Below are positions 24,665 to 32,872 of a DNA stretch of 64,000 nucleotides, piece by piece. The first letter of the stretch is position 1; each line of letters opens with the position of its first letter. The DNA is from Streptomyces glomeratus (GTDB lineage Bacteria > Actinomycetota > Actinomycetes > Streptomycetales > Streptomycetaceae). Location: the NCBI RefSeq assembly GCF_021462825.1, contig NZ_JAKEEB010000018.1, positions 1 through 64,000 of the forward strand, given 5' to 3'. The notes below the pieces were generated by a model. It saw only the letters and a program-made list of their open reading frames with translations, was not told where the DNA came from and searched no databases. A program made the position numbers and the translations under genes.

Positions 24665-25861
24665 TCATCCGGCGAGGGCGGCGCGCCGTACGTCCAGGGC
24701 GTCGGCGATGGCCTGGCGCAGCACGTCCGTGGCGCCCTCGTAGATGCGCAGCGAACGGATCTGCCGGTAAAGGCGTTCGGGCACGCCGCCCTTGACCACT
24801 CCGGCGGCGCCGAAGAGCTGCAGGCCCGCGTCGACGACGTGCTGCGCCGCCTCCGTGGCATGGACCTTGGCGATGTGGGAGTGGCGGGCGAAGCCGCGGC
24901 TGCCCCGGTCGCAGTCCCAGGCGGCGCGCGCCACCAGCAGAGCGGCGGCGTTGATCCGGACCTCCATGTCCGCGAGCGAGGCCTTCACCATCTGGAGGTC
25001 GAAGAGCGTGCCGCCGTAGGCGTCCCGGTTTCTGGTGTGGGCCAGCGCGGCGTCGGCGGCCCGGCGGGCGAAGCCCACGGCTGCGGCGCCGACGGTCATG
25101 CGGAACCGTTCGAGCATGTCGACGGCGACGACGAAGCCCCGGCCGGGCCGGCCGAGTACGGCCTCGGCCGGCACCCGGCAGTCCTCGAAGGACAGATGCC
25201 CGAAGGAGCGGGGCGCGATGGCCTCGAGCCGTTCGCTCACCCGCACGCCGGGGGTGTCGGCGGGCACCACGAAGGCGGTGAGGCCGAGGGGTCCCGGTCC
25301 CTCCCCGGTACGGGCGATGACGACGAACAGGTCGGCGATGGTGGCGTGCGCGATCCACGCCTTGCTGCCGTTGAGGACGTAGCCGCCCTCGGTGCGCCGG
25401 GCGCTGAGCCTCACCGCCGCGAGGTCCGAACCGGCCTCCTTCTCGGAGACCGCGAAGGCACCGATGAGCGAGCCGTCGGCCATGCCGGGCAGGTAGCGCT
25501 TGTGCTGCTCGGCGTCGCCGAACCGGATGATCGGCGTGGCGGACAGGGACTGGATGGAGTACGCGAAGTCGGCGAGGTCCTCGGCGTAGGCGAGTGCTTC
25601 CCGGCCCAGGCACAGGGCGCGCAGGTCACCGGGCAGACGGTGGGGCGCGGCCTGGGGGTCGAGCGCGGCGAGCCAGCCGTCCTCCCCGAGGAGGCCCACC
25701 AGGCGCCGGCCGGCGTCGTCCGGGTCCATCCGGCGCACGGCCTCCCAGAGCGGGCCGTGGCCGTCGCACCAGACGCCGATCTCCTCGGCGAAGCTGCGGT
25801 GTTCGTCGTCGTAGAAGGGAAGCGCGAGAGCTTCGGGGTCGAAGCTCGTGGTGATGTCCAC
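24665..25861 (-). CDS. tri22: Acyl-CoA dehydrogenase-like flavoenzyme (Tri22-like)
   Basis: A 398-residue ACAD. FAD and substrate motifs are GAFAVSEKEAGSDLAAVRL and GYVLNGSKAWIAHATIADLF; the catalytic-base region near the C terminus, RIYEGATDVLRQAI, keeps the Glu. GTG 25861 has GGAG seven bases upstream; the very long open frame above it is antisense shadow. In the published triacsin scheme a flavin dehydrogenase of this type oxidises the N-acylated, ACP-bound hydrazinoacetyl unit. It could also desaturate the acyl chain. Confidence 0.82.
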   Translation of the reverse strand: MDITTSFDPEALALPFYDDEHRSFAEEIGVWCDGHGPLWEAVRRMDPDDAGRRLVGLLGEDGWLAALDPQAAPHRLPGDLRALCLGREALAYAEDLADFAYSIQSLSATPIIRFGDAEQHKRYLPGMADGSLIGAFAVSEKEAGSDLAAVRLSARRTEGGYVLNGSKAWIAHATIADLFVVIARTGEGPGPLGLTAFVVPADTPGVRVSERLEAIAPRSFGHLSFEDCRVPAEAVLGRPGRGFVVAVDMLERFRMTVGAAAVGFARRAADAALAHTRNRDAYGGTLFDLQMVKASLADMEVRINAAALLVARAAWDCDRGSRGFARHSHIAKVHATEAAQHVVDAGLQLFGAAGVVKGGVPERLYRQIRSLRIYEGATDVLRQAIADALDVRRAALAG

Positions 25862-25992
25862 TGGGGAACTCCGTGCGGGTGAGGACCAGGGCCGCGGGGC
25901 GGCCCGGCCGGTTCGGATGACCGGATCGGGCGTCGGGCCGGCCGGCGGGTCCGCGCCGGGGTGGCACGGGCCGGCCGGGCCGGCGCCGTCCG

Positions 25993-27849
25993 TCAGGACG
26001 CCAGTGCCGCCCGGGCGATGGCGTCGGCGTCCTCGAGGATCACCGAGCCGACCCCGGGGCGGATCCCCGCGGCCGTCGCCCAGTGCACGAACTCGGTGGG
26101 CACTCCGTAGGCGAACCGGCGCGGATGGGACACGCCCGAGGCGTCCACCACCCGGTAGGGGCGCTGGGTGACGTCGAGTCCGCCGGTCTCGTAGCCGCCG
26201 CCGGAATCCGGAATGCGATACGGCCGGCACTGTCCGGTCTTCAGCAGGTGCCGCAGCAGCGGGTTGCCGCTGCGGCGCAGGTCCACGTCGGGGATGCGCG
26301 CCTCGATCAGCGTGGTGGTACGCACCTCCGAGCCGGGTATGGCGTCGGATCCGATGAGGAAGCCTTCTCCGCGAGGGTCCGGCCGCACCCGGGTGCGGGG
26401 GCCGACGGCCTGGAGGACGCCGGAGTCGACGAGCGCGATCATCTCCTCGATGCGGGAAAGTGGCGGGCCGATGGACAGATAGGCGTTGAGCGGCGTGAAC
26501 CAGCCCACCACGTCGTCCCGGTAGGACGAGCCGGTGATCCCGGCGTGGTCGATGGCGAGGCGGACCTCGTTGCGCAGGTCGCGCAGGACGTCCAGGGCCG
26601 CCTTGAGCGGGTTGTCCACATTGCCGCCGCGGGCCTGCCCGGCGTCCTCGCGCAGGTAGCCGAGCAGCCACCGGTTGAAGTCGGCCCGGTCCGCGAACTC
26701 CCGTCGGCCGTAGGGGCGTTCGACGCGGTCCCAGTCCCACTCGTCGGCCGCGGTCACCCCGTGACGGCGCAGCACTGCGGTCCGCCCGGACGCGGGGGAT
26801 GCCAGGTACTCGGCCAGGAACCGGTCGGCTGTACTCCGGTCGGTGCGCTGGGCCACGAGCGCCCGGTAGTAGACCGTGCGCACCTCCGCGTCCAGCAGTG
26901 GCCATACGTCCTGGCGGAAGGTCGCTTCGGGAGTGGCCCGGATCCGGCGGATCGCGTCGAGGGTGAGGAACAGCGGTTCGTGTCTGCCGGTCGGCCCCTT
27001 CTGGTTCTCCCCGCGCGCCTGGTACGGCACTCCCCGGCGTGATCCGGCGTACAGCGCGGGTTCCTGGCCGGAGGGGAGGTACTGCAGCCCCTCGGGGGAC
27101 TGGACGAACTTCCCGCCCCGGCCCTCGGTGAGCAGGGAGAGGACGTCGAAGAACGCCAGTCCGAGGCCGCGCAGGCCGACCGGCTCGCCGGAGGCGATGC
27201 CGTCCAGGTCCAGATCCGCGGGGTTGGCCGCGGGCAGGTAGCGCAGCCCCTGGCGTCCGGCGAAGTCCGCGAGCCGCCGCTCCTCGGCCGCCGGCTCGTT
27301 GGGGCCGTGCCCGAGGGACAGCACCACGGCGTCCAGGCCCGTGAGCCGGGTGCCGTCGTCCAGGGTGAGGCACTGACCGGTCGCGTCCTCGTCCAGCGCG
27401 ACGGCCGTGGCCGGGTGGACGACGATGCGGAGGGTGTCGGGGGCGGTCTCCACCAGGTGGGAGAACACCCATTCCAGATAGCGGCCGTACTGTGCGCGGG
27501 AGGGGTAGTCGTCGGGCCCGAGCTGCTCGGCCCCCGCCCAGCCCGTGCCGGTTCCGGACTCGGCCCGCTGGAGCCAGGCGTACAGGCTGGGGCCCGGCCG
27601 GACGGGCCCGGCGCAGTGCACGCTGTCGTCGGTGAACTGGCTGACCTGCGAGGTCACCGTGTTCATCAGCAGGTGGTGGGACTGCCGGGTGCGCCACGTG
27701 TGTCCGGGCCCGGGCGGGCAGGGGTCGACCACGTGGACCGACAGCCGGCGCTCGCCGGTGTGGTTGGCACATAACCGCTCGAGGACCGCGAGGCCTCGCG
27801 GACCGGCGCCCACGACGCAGATCGCCTTGGTCGGCTGCGGCAAGGTCAC
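25993..27849 (-). CDS. tri21: CreE-like flavin-dependent aspartate N-monooxygenase
   Basis: A 618-residue FAD/NAD(P)-binding protein with the family start AICVVGAGPRGLAVLERL, the segment HLLMNTVTSQVSQFTDDSVH, and the end YGVPTEFVHWATAAGIRPG. This is the CreE family, which oxidises L-aspartate to nitrosuccinate. With a CreD-like lyase it releases nitrite. GTG 27849 lies only two bases after GGAGAT, so TTG 27843 is an alternative start. The partner lyase is 5 kb upstream in the same direction, not adjacent as in the cremeomycin cluster. Confidence 0.88.
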   Translation of the reverse strand: MTLPQPTKAICVVGAGPRGLAVLERLCANHTGERRLSVHVVDPCPPGPGHTWRTRQSHHLLMNTVTSQVSQFTDDSVHCAGPVRPGPSLYAWLQRAESGTGTGWAGAEQLGPDDYPSRAQYGRYLEWVFSHLVETAPDTLRIVVHPATAVALDEDATGQCLTLDDGTRLTGLDAVVLSLGHGPNEPAAEERRLADFAGRQGLRYLPAANPADLDLDGIASGEPVGLRGLGLAFFDVLSLLTEGRGGKFVQSPEGLQYLPSGQEPALYAGSRRGVPYQARGENQKGPTGRHEPLFLTLDAIRRIRATPEATFRQDVWPLLDAEVRTVYYRALVAQRTDRSTADRFLAEYLASPASGRTAVLRRHGVTAADEWDWDRVERPYGRREFADRADFNRWLLGYLREDAGQARGGNVDNPLKAALDVLRDLRNEVRLAIDHAGITGSSYRDDVVGWFTPLNAYLSIGPPLSRIEEMIALVDSGVLQAVGPRTRVRPDPRGEGFLIGSDAIPGSEVRTTTLIEARIPDVDLRRSGNPLLRHLLKTGQCRPYRIPDSGGGYETGGLDVTQRPYRVVDASGVSHPRRFAYGVPTEFVHWATAAGIRPGVGSVILEDADAIARAALAS

Positions 27850-27913
27850 ATCTCCTTCCTTCGGTCCGCCCGAGCGAAACGAGCGCCGGGGCACGGTACG
27901 GTGAGGGCTTTTC

Positions 27914-28162
27914 CTACTTCGTCGCGGCGCGCCGCGCGGCCTCTTCGGCGAATTCACCGAAGGTCATCGTCGGCAGCTTTTCCATCTCCTCGTCCGAGAA
28001 TTCGACGCCGTAATTGTCGAGCTGCATTACCAGTTCCGCTATCGACAGCGACTCCAATTCGAGGCCACCGTCACCCAGTGGGGTTTCGTCGGACACCGAC
28101 TCCGTGTCGAAGTGCATGTCCCGGAGCGTGTCGATCATTACTTTGCGCAGGTCAGAGGACAT
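27914..28162 (-). CDS. Second acyl carrier protein (polyketide-type)
   Basis: An 82-residue acidic ACP. The phosphopantetheine Ser is Ser38 in LELESLSIAEL, with helix 2 AELVMQLDNYGVEFSDEE typical of type II PKS/FAS carriers. ATG 28162 has a near-perfect AGGAGG seven bases upstream, suggesting strong translation. It follows a 257-bp intergenic region and may begin a transcript. It is the natural carrier for the KS/KAS III/FabG/MaoC set. Its rank in the run would make it tri20. Confidence 0.85.
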   Translation of the reverse strand: MSSDLRKVMIDTLRDMHFDTESVSDETPLGDGGLELESLSIAELVMQLDNYGVEFSDEEMEKLPTMTFGEFAEEAARRAATK

Positions 28163-28419
28163 ACTGCAAACCTCCTGTCGAGAGTGTGGACACCACGGGG
28201 AACGCCTCGGCATTTCGCCGGGTGCAAAGAGAGACGTACTCCGGGAAGCTCCGCGAGAGCTCGGGAAGCACACGGTACGAGGGTGGAGAATTTCCACCCT
28301 CCAGCCAAACCGGCCGGTCGGTGTGCAATGCCAGCAAACCACATTCCAGCCGGAATATGAAGGGCTGTGGAGCAATTTTTCGGACAGTCTGCGGGCACCC
28401 GAGAAAGGACGGCGGGGCG
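28163..28419 (-). promoter_or_regulatory. AT-richer intergenic region with stem-loop, likely promoter for ACP-tri21 segment
   Basis: 257 bp without a gene, visibly less GC-rich than its surroundings. A stem-loop at 28279-28301 has perfect 9-bp arms (GAGGGTGGA / TCCACCCTC) and loop GAATT. It could end the upstream oxidoreductase transcript or act as an operator for the strongly translated ACP gene. Confidence 0.45.
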
Positions 28420-29580
28420 CTAGAAGTCAATTTCCAGGTCGGTGAGCGGATAGGCGACGCAGCAGTGCGCGAAGCCGAACTGGCGGTCGGACGCGCGCAG
28501 TCGCGCCTCCTCGGCGTGGAACACCTCCCCGGAGCACACCCGTACGCGGCACAGGGCACACTCCCCGGAGCGGCACGAGGCCTCCGGACGCAGGCCGTTG
28601 TCCTCCAGCGCGTCGAGCAGTGGCCGTCCGCGCGGCACCCTGAGGCTTCCCCGGCCCCGGACGGTGACGGTGACTTGCTCCTCGGGGTCGAGTTCCGCCG
28701 GCCAGCGGGGGTCGGCCGGTGGCGGCAGGGCGACGCTGTTGGCCTCCAGGCGGATCCGGCGGCGCGGGTGCCCGAGCGACTCCAACTGCCGTACGAGATA
28801 GGCGTACTTGCCGGGGGGCCCGCACAGATACGTCATCCGCCCGGCCAGCGGGCCGGCCAGCCGGGAGATCAGCGCGGCGTCCAGGGGCCCGACCTCCCCC
28901 GTCCAGTCGGGACCCGGATCGGAGATGACGTGGTGGACGGTGATGTCCCGGTGTTCCCGTGCGACGGCGTCCAGTTCGTCGTGGAAGATGATGTCGTCCG
29001 CGCGCCGGGAGCCGTAGAGCAGTGTCATACGACGGGACAGGCCGTGGTCGACGATGTCCCGGATCATGCTCATGGCCGGCGCGACCCCGGAGCCGCCCGC
29101 GAGGAAGACGACGTCGTCGCCGTGGAACAGCGGGTCGTGGTAGAAGGTGCCGATCGGCCCGCCGCTGGTGAGCCGGTCGCCGGGCTTGACGGTGTCGATC
29201 AGATGGTTGCTGACCCGTCCTCCCCGCAGCCGTCGCACGGTCAGGTCGTAGTGGTCGAGCGCCGCCGGACTGGAGGAGATGGAGAACGCGCGGCTCGTCA
29301 GGACGTCGCCGACCCGTACATGGAGGCTGATGTACTGGCCGGCCAGGAACGGCGGCAGCGGGCGGCCGTCGGTGCGCCGCACCCGGAAGGTCTTCGTCGT
29401 CACGGTCTCCTCGACGACCTCCGCCACCGTCAGATCCAGGACCTTCGGGTGGTACGGCGTGATCTCCTCCCGGGCGTCGGCCGGATGGTCCGCACCGGCC
29501 GCGCCGCGCCGCTCGATCTCCGCGACGACGTCGTCCGCCCCCTCGAACAGGTGGGCCAACGGGTTGGTGGACGTTGACAT
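28420..29580 (-). CDS. Ferredoxin-NADP reductase-type oxidoreductase with C-terminal [2Fe-2S] domain
   Basis: A 386-residue phenol hydroxylase/PaaE-type reductase. The FAD barrel contains LTSRAFSISSSPAALDHYDL; the NAD(P) domain contains FLAGGSGVAPAMSMIRDI and TYLCGPPGKY. The plant-type ferredoxin domain at the C terminus has CRSGECALCRVRVCSGEV plus a downstream Cys (AHCCVAYPL). It ends 257 bp before the ACP and starts 23 bases after the CrtI-like gene, so these two probably form an electron-transfer couple. No cognate oxygenase is encoded beside it. Confidence 0.85.
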   Translation of the reverse strand: MSTSTNPLAHLFEGADDVVAEIERRGAAGADHPADAREEITPYHPKVLDLTVAEVVEETVTTKTFRVRRTDGRPLPPFLAGQYISLHVRVGDVLTSRAFSISSSPAALDHYDLTVRRLRGGRVSNHLIDTVKPGDRLTSGGPIGTFYHDPLFHGDDVVFLAGGSGVAPAMSMIRDIVDHGLSRRMTLLYGSRRADDIIFHDELDAVAREHRDITVHHVISDPGPDWTGEVGPLDAALISRLAGPLAGRMTYLCGPPGKYAYLVRQLESLGHPRRRIRLEANSVALPPPADPRWPAELDPEEQVTVTVRGRGSLRVPRGRPLLDALEDNGLRPEASCRSGECALCRVRVCSGEVFHAEEARLRASDRQFGFAHCCVAYPLTDLEIDF

Positions 29581-29603
29581 GTCTGACTCCGCTCGATGGT
29601 GCG

Positions 29604-31100
29604 TCACAGGACGGCCAGCAGCCGCCGGCACAGCCGGGCCGCCGTCACGATGGTCGAGTTGTAACCGCCGGCCGTGACCCAGTTGCTGACCAGGACCAGT
29701 CCCGGAACGTTGGGCTTGAGGTCGTCCTCGTGGAACAGCCAGCTGTCCATGGCGTCCTGGTCGAAGCCGTAGATGGCGCCGCCGGGTTGGCTGAGGTAGC
29801 GCTTGAAGGTGAGCGGGGTGGCGATCTCGGCCTCCTCGATCACATCCCGCACCCCGGGCGCGATGGCCTTGAGCAGATCGAGCAGCGAGGCCGCATACGC
29901 GGACTTCGCCTGCTGGTAGTCCCGCACCGGGACCGCTTCCCATGGGTCGGCGTACTGGATGGTGACCAGGTTGACCTGCGAGGCGCCGGGCGGCGCGAAG
30001 CCGGTCGGCCGGACGTCGTAGCAGCTGGCGAGCAGGAAGGGGGCGGGCTCCAGCGAACGCATGCCCCGGGCCACGGTGCGCTCGTCCAGGTCGGTCGTGA
30101 GGAAGTTGGTCGCCGTGGCGAAGCCGAGTTCCGCAGCGGGCGCGTCCAGGCCCAGATACAGTGCGGTGGCCGATGGGCCCATGCGCCGGGAGCCCAGGTC
30201 CCGCAGGACACCGGACGGGACGTCCGCAGGGTCGAGCAGCCGGGTGTACGTGGTGCTGGACGGCGCGTTGGACACCACCAGCCGGCAGGAGACGGTCTCT
30301 CCGCCGTCCACGCGGACCCCTACGGCCCTGCCTCCCCGGGTGACGATCTTCTCGACGCTCGTGTTGAACCGGACCTCGCCGCCGGCCTCCAGGAAGGACT
30401 CCAGCATCGCCGAGGACAGGGCCTGGCTGCCGCCCACGATCTGGTACGGCTTGGTCTCGATGAACAGCGCGAGCAGGCGCGCCATGTCCATGAACGACAT
30501 TCGGGACGGCAGCTGGCCGTTGTAGCTCCAGTACGACGACAGCACGAACTTCAGGCGCTCGTCCGTGAAGAACTCGTCCAGCACCTCCCGGTAGGTCCGC
30601 AGGCCGTAGCGGCGCACGTCGGACAGGCCGGACAGCCACTCGACCTGCTCCTTGAGCCGGTGCAGGTTGGCTCGGGCGGTCAGCTGCCACAGGCCGACGT
30701 CCCGGACGATCTCCAGGAAGCGGGTGAGCGCGGCACGGTTGCCGGGGTAGTGGCTGTCGAGCACGTCCACCGCGCCCTGCCAGTCGGCGGGCAGCGTCAC
30801 ATCGAGCACACCGGGCACGACCGTCCGGTACAGCTCGTCGTCCTGGATGAGCCGCAGCCTGCGCGTCACATCCATCTCGTCCAGTATCTCGCGCAGGGGG
30901 CCGGGGCCGCCCATGCCGCCGAGCTGATGCAGGGACACCTCGAACTCGAAGCGGCCCCGGACGAACGAGGTGGCCGCGCCGCCCGGGACGTTGTGGCGCT
31001 CCACCAGCAGCGTCCGCTTTCCTCCGCGCTGCAGCGTGGCCGCGGCGCTCAGCCCGGCGTTGCCCGCGCCGATGACGATCACGTCGTAGTCGACGCTCAT
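29604..31100 (-). CDS. CrtI/phytoene desaturase-like FAD oxidoreductase
   Basis: A 498-residue flavoprotein. N-terminal FAD motif DYDVIVIGAGNAGLSAAATL, then the CrtI/RetSat-like ERHNVPGGAATSFVRGRFEF loop, and a C-terminal FAD segment WVTAGGYNSTIVTAARLCRR. Family members desaturate, saturate or isomerise polyenes. In this cluster it could introduce or reposition double bonds in the chain. It is separated from tri17 upstream by a strong hairpin at 31143-31175. Substrate inferred from context only. Confidence 0.82.
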   Translation of the reverse strand: MSVDYDVIVIGAGNAGLSAAATLQRGGKRTLLVERHNVPGGAATSFVRGRFEFEVSLHQLGGMGGPGPLREILDEMDVTRRLRLIQDDELYRTVVPGVLDVTLPADWQGAVDVLDSHYPGNRAALTRFLEIVRDVGLWQLTARANLHRLKEQVEWLSGLSDVRRYGLRTYREVLDEFFTDERLKFVLSSYWSYNGQLPSRMSFMDMARLLALFIETKPYQIVGGSQALSSAMLESFLEAGGEVRFNTSVEKIVTRGGRAVGVRVDGGETVSCRLVVSNAPSSTTYTRLLDPADVPSGVLRDLGSRRMGPSATALYLGLDAPAAELGFATATNFLTTDLDERTVARGMRSLEPAPFLLASCYDVRPTGFAPPGASQVNLVTIQYADPWEAVPVRDYQQAKSAYAASLLDLLKAIAPGVRDVIEEAEIATPLTFKRYLSQPGGAIYGFDQDAMDSWLFHEDDLKPNVPGLVLVSNWVTAGGYNSTIVTAARLCRRLLAVL

Positions 31101-31142
31101 TCCATGTCTCCCTCCGGTGACCGCGGGGGTCTCCGCTCCGGT

Positions 31143-31175
31143 GACCGGGGAGGCGGGCCTGCCGCCTCCCCGGTC
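31143..31175 (-). terminator. Hairpin between tri17 and the CrtI-like gene
   Basis: Perfect 14-bp arms GACCGGGGAGGCGG / CCGCCTCCCCGGTC with a 5-base loop lie 16 bases after the tri17 stop. The strength suggests at least partial termination inside the cluster and therefore unequal expression of the two halves. Confidence 0.65.
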
Positions 31176-31190
31176 AGGACGCGGTGCCTG

Positions 31191-32861
31191 TCAGCACCCG
31201 CCGACCATCGACTTGGCCTGGTCCCGCACGATGCGCTTGAGGACCTTGCCGGTGATGCCGACCGGGATGCTGTCCTCGTCGACGACGACCGCCTTCGCCA
31301 TCTCGGGCAAACCGTGCTTGGACAGCGCCGCGTTGACCCAGGCGGTCGGGTCCTCGGGCGCCTTCGTCCCCTCGACGAGGCTCAGGAACACATGGGTCTC
31401 GGCCACCCCGTCGTCCTCCCAGCCGAACTTCACGCCCTCGTCGGCCATGCCGACCACCGTGCAGTCGCGGATCTCGGGGTACTCCCCGAGCAGCACCTCC
31501 TCGGTGTAGGCGCTGTACACGAAGCCCGACTCGGTGCGGATCGCGTCGGTGGTGCGGTCCAGGTGGTAGAAGTTGTTCGCGCCGTCGCGGTAGACGAGGT
31601 CGCCGGTGAGGAAGTAGCCGCCGAGCCACTGCTTGTGCCAGCGGACGTTGTCGTTCCAGAAGCCCGGCGTCAGCGAACGGGACCGCACGCCGAGCCGTCC
31701 GACCTGCCCGGGCGGCAGCACCGCACCGTCCTCGGAGAGCGCGGCCGCCTGCGCGAAGCGCATCGGGCGGCCGATGCAGCGGCCGATGTTCTGCCCGCCG
31801 GCACGGTGGGCGAAGTCGAACAGCACATAGCCCATCTCCGTGGAGCCGAACATGTCGATGAAGATCGCGCCGGGGGCCGTGTGCGGCTTCAGGTCGCGGC
31901 CCGTCACGGTGTGCGAGCCCTTCTCCAGCAGGCGCTTGATGTGCACCAGGTGCGCGGCGTCCCCGGAGACGTAGTACGCCTCGACGCTCGACAGGTCACG
32001 GCCCGCCAGGTCCTCGGCCGCCATCTCCGCGAAGGTGTGGGTGAAGCCGAACACGATGGTGGGGCGGTGCTTCTCGATGCCGTCGAGAACGGCATGGCCG
32101 CTGGGGTCGGTGAAGTGCACCAGCGGCGCGCCGAGCACCAGGCCGAGGAGGGTGTTCGACATCGCCGACACATGGTGGCCGGGCAGCGCGAGCAGCCGCT
32201 TGCGGGTGCTGCAGTCCTGGCCGTCCTCCAGCCTGCTGAGCGCGCCGTGGAAGAGCGTCTCGTGGGTGTGGAAGGCGGACTTGGGGATGCCCGTGGTCCC
32301 CGAGGAGTGGGAGATCAGAATCGGGTCGGTCGGGGTGTGGCGGAACGGGTAGTTCTCCGGCCGCTGCGCCCGGTGCTCGGGGGTGATCTCCGACTGGAGT
32401 GCCACGAACTTCGGCGCGGGGTCGTCGTCGAGGTGCTGCAGCAGGTCCCTGTGCCACGGCTCCCGGGTCATCACGCCGACCACCTGCTGACGGCGGATGT
32501 ACTCACGGCGTACCTCGGGCGGCATGTTCGCGTTCACCAGGGAGGCGATAGCGCCGAGACTGGTGAGCGCCATCAGGTTGAGGGCGAAGTCGGTGATGGA
32601 GGTGGACACGATGGCGACCGCGTCCTTCGCCCGCACACCCGCCTGGTGGTAGAAGCCGGCGTAGGTGGCGACGACCTCCTGCAGCTCGCCCAGCGTCAGC
32701 ACCTCCGGGTGGTCACCGGAGGGCGCGCGCCAGGAGCCGTCCGTCCACAGCACCTGCTCGTCCAGGGACCGTCCGTACCCGGTGAGCCGGTGCAGCACGT
32801 TGCCCGCACCCAGAGCCCTGTCCGCGAGAATCTTCAGACGGAGTTCCTCACTGATCATCAT
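31191..32861 (-). CDS. tri17: ANL-type, nitrite-using N-nitrosating ligase (Tri17-like)
   Basis: A 556-residue adenylate-forming enzyme: ISHSSGTTGIPKSAFHTH (183-200), FGSTEMG (338-344), FLTGDLVYRD and the C-terminal catalytic Lys region GITGKVLKRIVRD. In triacsin biosynthesis Tri17 activates nitrite with ATP and forms the second N-N bond of the N-hydroxytriazene. Position directly after the CreD-like nitrite-forming lyase supports that role here. The first of two consecutive ATGs (32861) has AGGAG eight bases upstream, overlapping the tri16 TAG. A generic acyl-CoA ligase remains the alternative. Confidence 0.87.
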   Translation of the reverse strand: MMISEELRLKILADRALGAGNVLHRLTGYGRSLDEQVLWTDGSWRAPSGDHPEVLTLGELQEVVATYAGFYHQAGVRAKDAVAIVSTSITDFALNLMALTSLGAIASLVNANMPPEVRREYIRRQQVVGVMTREPWHRDLLQHLDDDPAPKFVALQSEITPEHRAQRPENYPFRHTPTDPILISHSSGTTGIPKSAFHTHETLFHGALSRLEDGQDCSTRKRLLALPGHHVSAMSNTLLGLVLGAPLVHFTDPSGHAVLDGIEKHRPTIVFGFTHTFAEMAAEDLAGRDLSSVEAYYVSGDAAHLVHIKRLLEKGSHTVTGRDLKPHTAPGAIFIDMFGSTEMGYVLFDFAHRAGGQNIGRCIGRPMRFAQAAALSEDGAVLPPGQVGRLGVRSRSLTPGFWNDNVRWHKQWLGGYFLTGDLVYRDGANNFYHLDRTTDAIRTESGFVYSAYTEEVLLGEYPEIRDCTVVGMADEGVKFGWEDDGVAETHVFLSLVEGTKAPEDPTAWVNAALSKHGLPEMAKAVVVDEDSIPVGITGKVLKRIVRDQAKSMVGGC

Positions 32862-32872
32862 CTGGCAGTCTC

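Noticed and set aside
24665..27772. Single 1035-codon minus-strand gene
   Set aside because: Only the last 398 codons have homology (acyl-CoA dehydrogenase); the upstream part is an alternative frame of the tri21 gene.
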